Assembly (NCBI GenBank): GCA_963205525.1
Contig: CAUJJP010000094.1
Location: forward strand, 1 to 41,352
Source of the DNA: Pseudomonadota bacterium
GTDB taxonomy: Bacteria > Pseudomonadota > Gammaproteobacteria > Burkholderiales > Burkholderiaceae
Reading direction: 5' to 3'
Length of the DNA: 41,352 nt
A program made the position numbers and the translations under genes. Position 1 is the first letter of the stretch, and each line of letters starts with the position of its first letter. The notes under the pieces are model-generated. The model saw only the letters and a list, made by a program, of their open reading frames with translations, was not told the origin of the DNA and did not search any database. Positions 7,403 through 19,652 of the stretch are shown here, piece after piece.

Positions 7403-8193
7403 CAGACCCCCGCCGGCGCCGCCTGGCGCCCCTTGCTGGCGGCATAGCCCTGGGCGGCGATGGCGCGCGCCAGCTCCAGGCTGCCGGTCTCGGCGATGCA
7501 GCCGTCGGCCAGCCGCAGCACGCGGTCGGGCTCCAGCGACTCGATGAGCTGCAGGTAGTGCGAGACGACGATGAAGGCGGTGCCGTCGCGGCGCATCGCC
7601 TGCACCAGCTCGACCAGGGCGCGCACGCCGTCGACGTCGAGCCCGGAATCGATCTCGTCGAGCACCGCCACCCGCGGCTTGAGCAGCGACAGCTGCAGCA
7701 GCTCGTTGCGCTTGCGCTCGCCGCCGGAGAAGCCCTCGTTCACCGGCCGGCCGAGCATGGCCTCGGGCATGCCCAGGCGCTTGGCGCCGGCCTTGGCCTG
7801 GCCCAGGAAGTCGTAGGCGTCGATCTCGGCCTCGCCGCGCGCGGCGCGCTGGGCGTTCAGCGCGGTGCGGATGAAGAGGTTGTTCTTCACGCCCGGCACG
7901 TCGGGCGGCGCCTGCAGCGACAGGAACAGGCCGGCGCGCGCACGCGCTTCCACCGGCAGCTCCAGCAGCTCCTGGCCGTCCAGCTGCGCCTGGCCGCTGA
8001 CCTGGTAGCGCGGGTGGCCGGCCAGGGCCAGCCCGAGGGTGCTCTTGCCGCTGCCGTTGGCGCCCATCAGCACCACCAGCTCGCCGGCCGCGACGTCGAA
8101 GCTGACCGAGCGCAGCACGCGCGTGCTGCCCACTTCGACGCGCAGCTCGCGCACCGACAGCAGCGGCCCGTTCGTCTTGACGGAGGTGTTCAT
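7402..8193 (-). CDS. sufC: Fe-S assembly ATPase SufC
   Basis: A 263-aa ABC-type ATPase of the SUF scaffold complex. Walker A is GANGSGKS near residue 45, the signature is FSGGERKRNELLQ, and Walker B with the following D-loop reads VAVLDEIDSGLDVDG, the exact SufC pattern; the H-loop is VVSHYLQL. I start it at the ATG at 8193 (MNTSVKTNGPLLSV) because a good Shine-Dalgarno AGGAG stands 6-7 bases upstream; the longer open frame upstream is the antisense/out-of-frame side of sufB. It lies 37 bp after sufB. Confidence 0.95.
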   Translation of the reverse strand: MNTSVKTNGPLLSVRELRVEVGSTRVLRSVSFDVAAGELVVLMGANGSGKSTLGLALAGHPRYQVSGQAQLDGQELLELPVEARARAGLFLSLQAPPDVPGVKNNLFIRTALNAQRAARGEAEIDAYDFLGQAKAGAKRLGMPEAMLGRPVNEGFSGGERKRNELLQLSLLKPRVAVLDEIDSGLDVDGVRALVELVQAMRRDGTAFIVVSHYLQLIESLEPDRVLRLADGCIAETGSLELARAIAAQGYAASKGRQAAPAGV

Positions 8194-8230
8194 CCGTTTC
8201 TCCTGATCCGTGTTCGTGTGTATGGCGTGT

Positions 8231-9703
<1,473 letters not shown>

Positions 9704-9773
9704 CGCTGGCTCCCGATGCGCGCCAGTGCCTCAAAGCTGGGTGGATTCGTCGTCGTCACGTCGGCCTCGCTTA

Positions 9774-9796
9774 ATGATGCTCACTGTATGCATCTT
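9774..9796 (-). promoter_or_regulatory. Putative NsrR operator over the suf promoter
   Basis: Read leftward the 23-bp site has half-sites AAGATGCATAC and GTGAGCATCAT around a central base. The known NsrR consensus in proteobacteria is AAGATGYATTT-N-AAATRCATCTT: both GATGC/GCATC cores sit at the right positions and spacing, and the two halves match each other at 8 of 11 positions when folded. The site covers the predicted -10 box (9783-9788). The Rrf2 gene in the same operon has NsrR-type cysteines, so autoregulation is the simplest reading. It does not resemble the IscR type 1 site. Confidence 0.82.
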
Positions 9797-9811
9797 TAAG
9801 CGCACCGGCAA
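9783..9811 (-). promoter_or_regulatory. Sigma-70-type promoter of the suf-nsrR operon
   Basis: Leftward -35 TTGCCG (9806-9811) and -10 TACAGT (9783-9788) with a 17-bp spacer. Transcription would start near 9776, inside the right half of the operator, giving a leader of about 70 nt before the sufB ATG at 9703. Confidence 0.65.
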
Positions 9812-9850
9812 GCAACCTTTTGCCGGCCATGGTCAAGACGCCACAGGCTG

Positions 9851-9911
9851 GCCCCGGCCGCGCGGCCGGGGCTTGACAAAGCGGAGTGCCGCGCCGGATC
9901 GGCGGATCCGG
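9851..9911. terminator. GC-rich palindromes after the sigma-54 regulator gene
   Basis: Two dyads lie between the regulator stop (9913) and the suf promoter. One is CCGGATC/GATCCGG at 9894-9911 with a 4-nt loop. The other is an uninterrupted 22-bp perfect palindrome at 9851-9872, starting GCCCCGGCCGC. Neither has a T-run, so intrinsic termination is possible but unproven; they may also insulate the suf promoter. Confidence 0.45.
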
Positions 9912-9912
9912 A

Positions 9913-11598
<1,686 letters not shown>

Positions 11599-11705
11599 CG
11601 CGGCCAATGGTAGCCAGCCGCCGCGATCCCGCAGAATGCGCCGCCTGCACGCCCGCACACCAGCGCGCGACGGCCCGAGCACCGACCGAGCACCGAGACA
11701 GCCCC

Positions 11706-13355
<1,650 letters not shown>

Positions 13356-13418
13356 GGGCGCGGCGGACCGAAACCGACCTGAATCCGTGGCCGGTCGTGG
13401 CCGCCCAGGCTCCTGGGG

Positions 13419-14111
13419 CTACAGCAGGCGCGCCTGAAGCGGCAGGCCGGGCGCTGCCGCCACCACGGGCGAGGCATCGAACAGCTGCACCGGCGCCAGC
13501 TTCAACAGCGCGCTCGCGTCCGCCACCGATCCGTGCAGCCAGCGTTCGACGTCGCCGATCTCCAGCGCGATCACCGAGCGCTTGTCCTGCTTGTCGGGGC
13601 CGAGCCTGGGGTCGGGCTTGTGCATGCGGCGCATCAGCGGGTGCGCGTCGGCGTTGATCGTGAGCATCGTGTAGCTCTCGACCACCTCGCCGCTGACCTT
13701 GTCGATCCAGGTGTTCCACAGCCCGGCCAGACCCCAGGGCTGGGCGTCGGCGCGGCGAAACGTCCACCAGACGTTGCGGCCGGTTTCCCAACACGGCTCG
13801 TCGAACGACAGCGCCGGGATCACGCAGCGCTGGCCCTTGGCCCAGGGTTGGCGGTAGCTGGCCTTGTGCGCCAGCTCCTCCGAGCGCGCGTTGTTGGTCG
13901 GGTAGGACAGCTTGGCCGTCTTTGCGAAGTCGGGCACCAGCGCCCACTGCCCGACCACCAGTTCGCGTGCGCCTTCACGAGCCGCACGGATGAACGGGCC
14001 CTGCTCCCGGGGATAGATCTCGGGCGCCCACCAGCGCGGCGGGTTGCGGCCACCGATGTGCCAGAAGCGTTCGATGGCCGCCGCGTCGGGTGCGACGTAG
14101 CGGTTGCACAT
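13419..14111 (-). CDS. SRAP-domain (YedK/HMCES-type) protein
   Basis: A 230-aa SRAP-family protein (SOS response-associated peptidase). YedK/HMCES proteins cross-link through Cys2 to abasic sites in single-stranded DNA to protect them. I start at the ATG at 14111 because it places the catalytic Cys directly after Met (MCNRYV), which the family requires. Other conserved parts are YPTNNARSE, RCVIPALSFDEPCWETG and MLTINADAHPLMRRMH, where the last His corresponds to the family's catalytic His. The 'FDEPCWETG' block differs from the common 'FYEW' form, so this is a divergent branch. It is convergent with matB and probably monocistronic; no LexA box was seen upstream. Confidence 0.88.
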   Translation of the reverse strand: MCNRYVAPDAAAIERFWHIGGRNPPRWWAPEIYPREQGPFIRAAREGARELVVGQWALVPDFAKTAKLSYPTNNARSEELAHKASYRQPWAKGQRCVIPALSFDEPCWETGRNVWWTFRRADAQPWGLAGLWNTWIDKVSGEVVESYTMLTINADAHPLMRRMHKPDPRLGPDKQDKRSVIALEIGDVERWLHGSVADASALLKLAPVQLFDASPVVAAAPGLPLQARLL

Positions 14112-14214
14112 GCCCGGCATTGTCCGCAAGCTGCCCGGGCGGCGCAAAGCGCGGATCGCGGCGCGACGGCGTCGGAGCGCGCAGCCTGCGCCCTGACACA
14201 GGCGCGCGGACGCA

Positions 14215-15057
14215 TCACCCCGTGTGCACGTCGCCAAAGAAGGTGTTCAGTGCCTGGCCGCTGACGGCCTGCGTGAAGGCGCCGAAGCTGCCTTGCTCGG
14301 CGATCTCGCGTGCCGCGGTCATGAACCCGGCCCAGGCGCTGCGCGCCAGCGCGCCGCCGACGCTGATGCGGCGCACGCCCAGCGCTGCCGCCCGCGCCAC
14401 GGTCATGTCGCTGCCCCAGCCGACGAGCAGGTTCACCGGCTTGGGCGCGACCGCGGCCACCACCGCGCCGATGTCGTCTTCGCTGCGCAGCCCGGGGGCG
14501 TACAGGCAGTCGGCACCCGCGGCGGCGTAGGCCTGCAGGCGTTCGATCGCCTCGCCAGGGTCGGGGCGGCCCCACAGATAGCCTTCGGTGCGACCGACCA
14601 GCAGCACCTCGCCGCCCGCGGCGTCGATCGCACGCCGCGCGGCGGCGATCCGCGCCACGGCGTCGGCGAGCGGGAACAGTGGCGCTTGCGCATCGCCGCT
14701 GCTGTCCTCGATCGACAGGCCGGCGATGCCGGTGGCAAGCGCGAGCGAGACGCTCTCGCCCACGGCGTCGGCGTCGGCGCCGAAGCCGTTCTCGAAGTCG
14801 GCGCTCACCGGCAGCGCGGTCGCGTCGACCAGCGCCGCCAGGTGCGCCAGCACGGCGTCGCGCGCCAGCGTGTTGTCGGCCCGGCCCTGCGACCAGGCGA
14901 AGCCGGAACTGGTGCTCGCCAGCGCCTGGAAGCCCAGGCCTGCGAGCCAGCGCGCGCTGCCGGCATCCCAGGGGTTGGGGATCACGAAGCAGCCTTGCAC
15001 GTGCAGCGCGCGAAAGCGCCGGCGACGCTCGGCCACCGAAGGGCGGGGATCGGTCAT
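14215..15057 (-). CDS. Isocitrate lyase/PEP mutase-superfamily protein
   Basis: A 280-aa TIM-barrel protein of the ICL/PEPM superfamily, whose members cleave or form C-C or P-C bonds next to a carboxylate. It starts MTDPRPSVAERRRRFRALHVQGCFVIPNPWDAGSARWL, the usual N-terminus of the small 'oxaloacetate hydrolase/PEP-mutase-like' proteins. The metal-binding segment is PVSADFENGFGADADAV, then IAGLSIEDSSGD, LLVGRTEGYLWG and GADCLYAPGLRS. The KKCGH loop of true isocitrate lyases is absent. The specific substrate is unknown. The start ATG at 15057 is supported by homology-like content beginning there; 31 bp separate it from the stop of the upstream lipoprotein gene, so it could be co-transcribed with the mla-like genes. 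Confidence 0.85.
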   Translation of the reverse strand: MTDPRPSVAERRRRFRALHVQGCFVIPNPWDAGSARWLAGLGFQALASTSSGFAWSQGRADNTLARDAVLAHLAALVDATALPVSADFENGFGADADAVGESVSLALATGIAGLSIEDSSGDAQAPLFPLADAVARIAAARRAIDAAGGEVLLVGRTEGYLWGRPDPGEAIERLQAYAAAGADCLYAPGLRSEDDIGAVVAAVAPKPVNLLVGWGSDMTVARAAALGVRRISVGGALARSAWAGFMTAAREIAEQGSFGAFTQAVSGQALNTFFGDVHTG

Positions 15058-15088
15058 GGCGTCCTCGTGCGGGCGGGCGGCTGCCGGT

Positions 15089-15799
15089 TCAGCGCGCGGC
15101 GTCCGGCGGGATCCCGGGCTGGGCGTCGAGCCGGGACACCCGCTGAGATTCCAGCCGGGCTTCCAGCCAGGGCAGCAGCTGGTCGAAGATGCGCGCCAGC
15201 GCCTGCGACATCGCCGCCACCGCCGCGGCGGCATCGGCGCGCGCCAGCGGCACATCGGCGGTGAAGCGCTGGCGCGCCAGCAGGCGGCGCTCGCGGCGCT
15301 GCAGCAGCTCGGCGCCGAGAGCGACGCGGGCCTGGCCGGGCTCGCTGCTGGCGTCGTGGTGCAGCGCCTCGAAGCCGACCCGCAGCAGCCAGTCCGCCGC
15401 CACCGGGTCGCCCAGCAAGACGGTCGCGCCCGCGATGCCGCGGGCATCCAGCCGCTCGCGCAGCAGCTGTGGCAGGCGGCGCACCGGCTGCTCGGTCCAG
15501 GACGAGAACTGGTAGGTGGCGAAGCTGCCCGGGCTGCGCGAGTAGACGATGGCGGTCGAGTCGACGATCGAGCCCGCCGCCAGCGGCTGCACCAGCAGCG
15601 CAGTCAGCAGCGGCGCGCTGCGCCGCACGACACCGCCCAGCCCGGGGTCGCCGAGCGCGAGATAGGCCTGCGACGGTGCGTCGCTGCCGATCTTGACCGC
15701 CACGCAACCCGAGAGCGTCGAGGACAGCGCCCACGGCATCAGGCCGGACAGCGGCCCGGCCAGCCCGGCGCCCACGCAGCGGCGGCGCGTGAGCGTCAC
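15089..15799 (-). CDS. ABC-type transport auxiliary lipoprotein (PqiC/MlaC-position) of the MCE operon
   Basis: A 236-aa predicted outer-membrane lipoprotein. It starts with GTG at 15799, overlapping the MlaD-like stop (GTGA). A signal sequence leads to the lipobox LSGC (Cys near residue 31). The body (SIVDSTAIVYSRSPGSFATYQFSSWTEQPVRRLPQLLRERL...) matches the ABC_trans_aux/PqiC pattern, in which this family presents 'Y....W...P...L...L...L'. Such proteins link an inner-membrane MCE complex to the outer membrane. It is the last gene of the permease-ATPase-MCE-lipoprotein cluster. Confidence 0.82.
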   Translation of the reverse strand: MTLTRRRCVGAGLAGPLSGLMPWALSSTLSGCVAVKIGSDAPSQAYLALGDPGLGGVVRRSAPLLTALLVQPLAAGSIVDSTAIVYSRSPGSFATYQFSSWTEQPVRRLPQLLRERLDARGIAGATVLLGDPVAADWLLRVGFEALHHDASSEPGQARVALGAELLQRRERRLLARQRFTADVPLARADAAAAVAAMSQALARIFDQLLPWLEARLESQRVSRLDAQPGIPPDAAR

Positions 15800-16764
15800 G
15801 GCCGAAGCTCCCCCGGGCCCAGCAGTCCGGGCGGCGGCCCGAGCAGCGCCGAGCGCGGCTGGCGCAACTGGTCCATCAGCCGCGCCGCGCTGTCCAGCGT
15901 GAGCCGCAGGTCCGACAGCGCCACCGCGAGCTGGGCGTCGGCGTTGTCGGCGCTCGCCTCCAGGCGCGCCGCGGTGTGGCTGGTCTGCCGGCTCAGACGG
16001 TCGACCGCGACCCGGGTCTCGGCGAGCGCGGCCTGGGCCTGCGCGAGCACCGGCTCGAGTTGCGCACCGCCGCGCTCGGCGACGACGGCGATGCGCTGGC
16101 CGCTGTCGGCCAGCGAGGTGGCGGCCTGGCCGACCGCCTGCGCCGCGCCGCCGACCTGAGCCAAGGTGCGGTCCAGTGCTGCCAGCCGCCGGCTCAGGCC
16201 GGCGCTGATGTCGCGCAGGTTGCGCAGCGCCTCGGATGCGGAACGCACGTTCTCGCCCGACAGCAGGTCGTTGAAGCGCTCCAGCGCCTGCGCCGCGATG
16301 TCGCCGATCTGCGTCACGCGGCCGGTGATGGTCTCCAGGTCGGAGCGCCCCTCGGCGATCACCGGATAGGCTTCGCCGGCCGGCGCACTGCTCAGCAGCG
16401 GGCCGGGCGGGGCCGGCGTCACCAGGGTGATCGAGGCGATGCCGGTGACGAAGTTGCGCGTCACGATCGCCGAGGTGTTCTCGTGCACCGGCGCGCGCTT
16501 GCTCACGCGGACCGTGACGTTGACGCGATTGAGCTTGCTGTCGTCGAGCGCGTAGTCCTCCACCCGCCCGACCTTGACGCCGCGCAGCGACACGTCGGCG
16601 CCGACCTGCAGACCGTCCAGCGCCTGCTGCTCGAAGTGGATGGTGTAGGCCTTGAAGTCGCCGACGCGGCCGATCTTGTGCAGCCACACCAGGCTGGCGA
16701 GCAGCGCCGCCAGCAGCAGCAGCACGACGGCGCCGACCCAGGTGTAGCGTGCTTCAGCTTCCAT
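15796..16764 (-). CDS. mlaD: MCE-domain (MlaD-like) lipid transport protein
   Basis: A 322-aa protein with one N-terminal membrane segment (GAVVLLLLAALLASLVWL, residues 11-28) and a periplasmic MCE domain at about 38-120: YTIHFEQQALDGLQVGADVSLRGVKVGRVEDY, then TSAIVTRNFVTGIASITLV. The C-terminal two thirds is a long helical/coiled-coil region rich in Ala, Leu, Gln and Arg, as in MCE proteins that form tunnels. It binds and passes phospholipids or other hydrophobic molecules between membranes. Its start overlaps the ATPase gene by 11 bp. The symbol is used for the family; this may be a paralogue of the main Mla system. Confidence 0.88.
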   Translation of the reverse strand: MEAEARYTWVGAVVLLLLAALLASLVWLHKIGRVGDFKAYTIHFEQQALDGLQVGADVSLRGVKVGRVEDYALDDSKLNRVNVTVRVSKRAPVHENTSAIVTRNFVTGIASITLVTPAPPGPLLSSAPAGEAYPVIAEGRSDLETITGRVTQIGDIAAQALERFNDLLSGENVRSASEALRNLRDISAGLSRRLAALDRTLAQVGGAAQAVGQAATSLADSGQRIAVVAERGGAQLEPVLAQAQAALAETRVAVDRLSRQTSHTAARLEASADNADAQLAVALSDLRLTLDSAARLMDQLRQPRSALLGPPPGLLGPGELRP

Positions 16765-17521
16765 CGCTGCGGTTCCCGGCGGCCATTCTACGAACCGAGA
16801 AATAGCGCCGTATCCAGGCGTCGTCGCTCGCCATCACGGCCGCCAGCGTGCCGTCGGCGATCACCTTGCCCTGGCCGAGGACGATCACGCGGTCGACGAC
16901 GCCAAGCAGGGTGTCGAGGTCGTGCGTCACCAGCAGCACCGTCAGCCCGAGGTCGTCCACCAGCGAGCGGATCATGGCGTCGAAGCCGCGCGCCGTGATC
17001 GGGTCCAGCCCCGAGGTCGGCTCGTCGAGGAACAGCAGCTCGGGCTCCAGCGCCAGCGCGCGCGCGATCGCGGCGCGCTTGCGCATGCCGCCGGAGAGCT
17101 GGCTCGGCCACTTGGCCGCGGCGTCCGCCGGCAGCCCGGCCTGGTGCAGGCGCAGGCCGACCAGCCGGGCGATGGTGCGCGCGTCCAGCGCCGTGTGCTC
17201 GGCCAGCGGCACGGCGACGTTCTGCGCCACCGTCAGCGACGAGAACAGCGCGCCGTCCTGGAACATCATGCCCAGGCGCCGGCGCAGCGCGGCCAGCTGC
17301 GGCGCCGGCGCGGCCCAGACGTCGGTGCCGAACAGGCGCAGCGCACCCGCCGTCGGCCGCTGCAGGCCCACCAGCTCGCGCAGCAGCACCGACTTGCCGG
17401 TGCCGCTGCCGCCGATCAAGGCCACCAGCTCGCCCGCGCCGATCGTGAACGAGACCCCGTCGTGCACCGTCTGGCGGCCAAAGCGGGTGACGACAGCGTC
17501 GACCTCGACGCGCGCCGTCAT
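16754..17521 (-). CDS. mlaF: MCE-system ABC ATPase (MlaF-like)
   Basis: A 255-aa ABC ATPase for the lipid transport complex. Walker A GGSGTGKS, Q-loop MMFQDGALFSSLTV (the 'FQ.GALFSSLTV' block is diagnostic of MlaF/Ttg2A), signature LSGGMRKRAAIARAL, Walker B LLFLDEPTSGLDPI and H-loop LLVTHDLDTL are all intact. It lies 112 bp after the permease gene; that gap has no open frame of note. Same strand and order (E-F-D-lipoprotein) as other MCE operons. Confidence 0.92.
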   Translation of the reverse strand: MTARVEVDAVVTRFGRQTVHDGVSFTIGAGELVALIGGSGTGKSVLLRELVGLQRPTAGALRLFGTDVWAAPAPQLAALRRRLGMMFQDGALFSSLTVAQNVAVPLAEHTALDARTIARLVGLRLHQAGLPADAAAKWPSQLSGGMRKRAAIARALALEPELLFLDEPTSGLDPITARGFDAMIRSLVDDLGLTVLLVTHDLDTLLGVVDRVIVLGQGKVIADGTLAAVMASDDAWIRRYFSVRRMAAGNRSDGS

Positions 17522-17633
17522 GGCGCCGGCTCCGCCGTGAACGGCTGCGGCGTGAACGCGGGGCAGCGGCCCGGCGCGCGGACCGGGCAGCGTTCGGCGT
17601 CCGCTCGGCCACCGGAGGTCGACCCAGGATGTC

Positions 17634-18746
17634 TCACAGCTGCAGCAGCTGCATCAGGACCGCCGCCGCGGCGTCGATCAGGATCACGGCGACGATGCTC
17701 TGCACCACCGTCGAGGTGGTCGCCGCCCCCAGCGCCCGCGTGTCGCGCGCCACCGTCATGCCCATGCCGGTGCCGATGACCGCGATCGCGAACGCGAACA
17801 CCGGTGCCTTTCCGAGACCGATCAGCACGTGGCGCAGCGCCAGCTCCTCGTGCAGCCGGGCGATGAAGGCGCTCGGCATGATGTCCAGCATGGACCCGGT
17901 GATCGCCATCGCGCCGGCCAGGCTCGCGATGTCGCCGACGAACACCAGCAGCGGCATCGCCAGCATCAGCGCCAGCAGGCGCGGCAGCACCAGCACCTGC
18001 ATGGGGTCCAGCCCCAGGGTGCGCATGGCGTCGGTCTCCTCGTTCAGCCGCATGGCCCCGAGCTGGGCCGCGAACGCGGCGCCGGAGCGCCCGGCGACGA
18101 CGATGGCCACGATGATGGGCGCGAACTCGCGCGTGGCGCCGATTGCGACACCGTCGACGACGAAGATGTTGGCACCGTACTGCGACGCCTGCTGCCCGAG
18201 CAGGTAGGCGACGACGAGGCCGATGAGGAAGGTCACCAGCACCACGACGCCGATCGCGTTGATCCCGGTCTGCTCGAGCTGCACCGTCAGCTCGCGCACG
18301 CGCAGCCGCCCCGGCCGCGCGGCCAGTGTCGCCAGCGCGCCAAAACTGCGGCCGATGAAGTTCAGGTGCCCGTGCAGCAGCGCGCCGATGTGCGCCACCG
18401 CGTGGCCGACATCGGCGATCCAGCGCCGCCTGGGTGCCGCCGCGGGCGCAGGCGCCGTACGGGCGCGCTGCACGGCCTGGATCACGCGTTCGTGGGCGGG
18501 GCTCAGTCCCTGCCAGCGCAGATCGTGCGCACCGGCGTCTTCCAGCAGGTCCAGCAGCACCAGCGCGGCGGCGCTGTCCAGGGCCGTCAGCGCAGACGCG
18601 TCGACCCGGGTGCTGGCGGCCAGGGCCGGGGGCGGCGCCACTTGCGCCAGATGTTCCAGCCGCCACGCACCCGACAGCCGCACCAGGCTGCCATCCGCGG
18701 CCTGCGCGTCCAGCCGCGGTGCAGCCAGTCGGGGGCGATCCGTCAT
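17634..18746 (-). CDS. mlaE: MlaE-family permease with fused N-terminal STAS domain
   Basis: A 370-aa permease. Residues 1-100 form a STAS-like domain (LVRLSGAWRLEHL ... VDASALTALDSAAALVLLDLLEDAG), equivalent to a separate MlaB in E. coli. The rest is the MlaE membrane domain with the landmark LEQTGINAIGVVVLVTFLIGLVVAYL, the AGRSGAAFAAQLGAMRLNEETDAMRTLG cytoplasmic loop and several hydrophobic segments. I start at the ATG at 18746 (MTDRPRLAAPRLDAQ); an upstream extension to 18857 is Arg/Pro-rich and unlikely. It is the first gene of the operon, divergent from the toxin-antitoxin pair. Confidence 0.92.
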   Translation of the reverse strand: MTDRPRLAAPRLDAQAADGSLVRLSGAWRLEHLAQVAPPPALAASTRVDASALTALDSAAALVLLDLLEDAGAHDLRWQGLSPAHERVIQAVQRARTAPAPAAAPRRRWIADVGHAVAHIGALLHGHLNFIGRSFGALATLAARPGRLRVRELTVQLEQTGINAIGVVVLVTFLIGLVVAYLLGQQASQYGANIFVVDGVAIGATREFAPIIVAIVVAGRSGAAFAAQLGAMRLNEETDAMRTLGLDPMQVLVLPRLLALMLAMPLLVFVGDIASLAGAMAITGSMLDIMPSAFIARLHEELALRHVLIGLGKAPVFAFAIAVIGTGMGMTVARDTRALGAATTSTVVQSIVAVILIDAAAAVLMQLLQL

Positions 18747-18884
18747 ACGCCGAGGATAGCGGCGCGGGCGCACCAATCGGGGCGGCGTTTCGGCAGCGTC
18801 ACCCTGGCGCGCGGCCAGGGGCGGCAGCGCAGCGTCGAGGGTGCAGCCCCTGGGCATGATGGTGGGCAGCTTTCGTTGTGCTGC

Positions 18885-18909
18885 TTGCGCAACGCAAACG
18901 CACTACACT
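18885..18909 (+). promoter_or_regulatory. Candidate promoter/operator of the parDE-like pair
   Basis: A -10-like TACACT at 18904-18909 ends 7 bp before the antitoxin ATG, so the transcript may be leaderless. No Shine-Dalgarno is seen. Just upstream is an inverted repeat TTGCG-CAA-CGCAA (18885-18897), a plausible site for autorepression by the ribbon-helix-helix antitoxin. No convincing -35 is present. Confidence 0.4.
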
Positions 18910-18916
18910 GGCAACC

Positions 18917-19201
18917 ATGAAATCCGCCGTCATCCCACAAGTCCGCGTCGAGCCCCAGCTGCGCGCCGAGCTCGAGGCTTCGCTGCGCGATGGCGAGACG
19001 CTCTCGGAGTTCGTCGAGAACGCGGTGCGCGACGCTGCAAGGCGCCGGCGTACCCAGGCCGAGTTCATCGCTCGCGGTCTGGCCGCCCGCGATGATGCGC
19101 GCCGCACCGGCGTGTACTTCACCATCGAACAGGTCGACGCCACCCTTGGCGGCATGCTCGACCAGGCGCGCGCGCGACTCGCGGCCACCGCCGGCAAGTG
19201 A
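18917..19201 (+). CDS. ParD-like ribbon-helix-helix antitoxin
   Basis: A 94-aa protein starting at the ATG at 18917 (MKSAVIPQVRVEPQLRAELEASL). The N-terminal 45 residues fit a ribbon-helix-helix DNA-binding fold: a short beta segment followed by RAELEASLRDGETLSEFVENAVRDAARRR. The C-terminal part (DDARRTGVYFTIEQVDATLGGMLDQARARL) would bind the toxin. It neutralises the ParE/RelE-fold toxin encoded next and usually represses the operon. The GTGA overlap with the toxin gene supports the pairing. Confidence 0.87.
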   Translation: MKSAVIPQVRVEPQLRAELEASLRDGETLSEFVENAVRDAARRRRTQAEFIARGLAARDDARRTGVYFTIEQVDATLGGMLDQARARLAATAGK

Positions 19202-19509
19202 GCTTCGTCGTCCGGCTGACGCCGGCTGCGCAAGAAGACCTGCGGCGCCTGTACGAGCACCTGCTCGACCGCGCCAAGACCATCGAGAACCTCGACCAGG
19301 CCGCGATCGCCCGGGCAGCTGTGCTGGCCAGCCTGAGGCAGCTCGAGCGCGCACCGTTTCTCTACCGCAAGGTCGGGGAGAGCGCCTTCCTGCGCGAGCT
19401 CATCGTTCCCTTCGGTGGCAGCGGCTACGTCGTGCTGTACGAAGTCGTCGATGCGGAGCACGTCGATGTCTTGGCCGTGCGCCACCAACTCGAGGACGAC
19501 TACCACTGA
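19198..19509 (+). CDS. ParE/RelE-superfamily toxin
   Basis: A 103-aa protein with a GTG start at 19198 (MSFVVRLTPAAQEDLRRLYEHLLDRA). It has the family layout: an N-terminal beta strand, two helices, LERAPFLYRKV, then the core strands FLRELIVPFGGSGYVVLYEVVDAEHVDVLAVRHQLED. The RELIVPFGGSGYVVLYEV block is typical of ParE (gyrase-targeting) rather than ribosome-dependent RelE, but the target is not certain. The gene looks intact. Immediately downstream is the decayed restriction locus on the other strand. Confidence 0.87.
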   Translation: MSFVVRLTPAAQEDLRRLYEHLLDRAKTIENLDQAAIARAAVLASLRQLERAPFLYRKVGESAFLRELIVPFGGSGYVVLYEVVDAEHVDVLAVRHQLEDDYH

Positions 19510-19517
19510 CCGGCGAT

Positions 19518-19652
19518 TCACCCAGCCACAGGGTGCTCAGTCGTGGCGCTGAAGGCGACCCCCGGCGAGGGCAGCACGTGGCAGGCCGTGAAATAGGCCT
19601 CGACGCTGTCGAGCACCTGCTGCTGGTAGGTCTTGGGCGCGAAGGTGGTCAT
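19518..19652 (-). pseudogene. Type III restriction enzyme Res, N-terminal remnant
   Basis: The 44-residue frame starts MTTFAPKTYQQQVLDSVEAY and stops after EHPVAG. The Y-Q-x-x-V-L-D-S-(V/L)-x-x-Y pattern with FTACH is the recognisable N-terminus of Type III Res subunits (about 900-1000 aa when complete). The helicase and nuclease domains are gone. It overlaps the upstream small gene as ATGA, keeping the former operon arrangement. Confidence 0.75.

Noticed and set aside
9774..9796. The suf operator as an IscR or SufR site
   Set aside because: The half-sites AAGATGC/GCATC at 11-1-11 spacing match NsrR. The IscR type 1 pattern is absent, and the cysteine spacing of the operon's Rrf2 protein is CX7CX5C.
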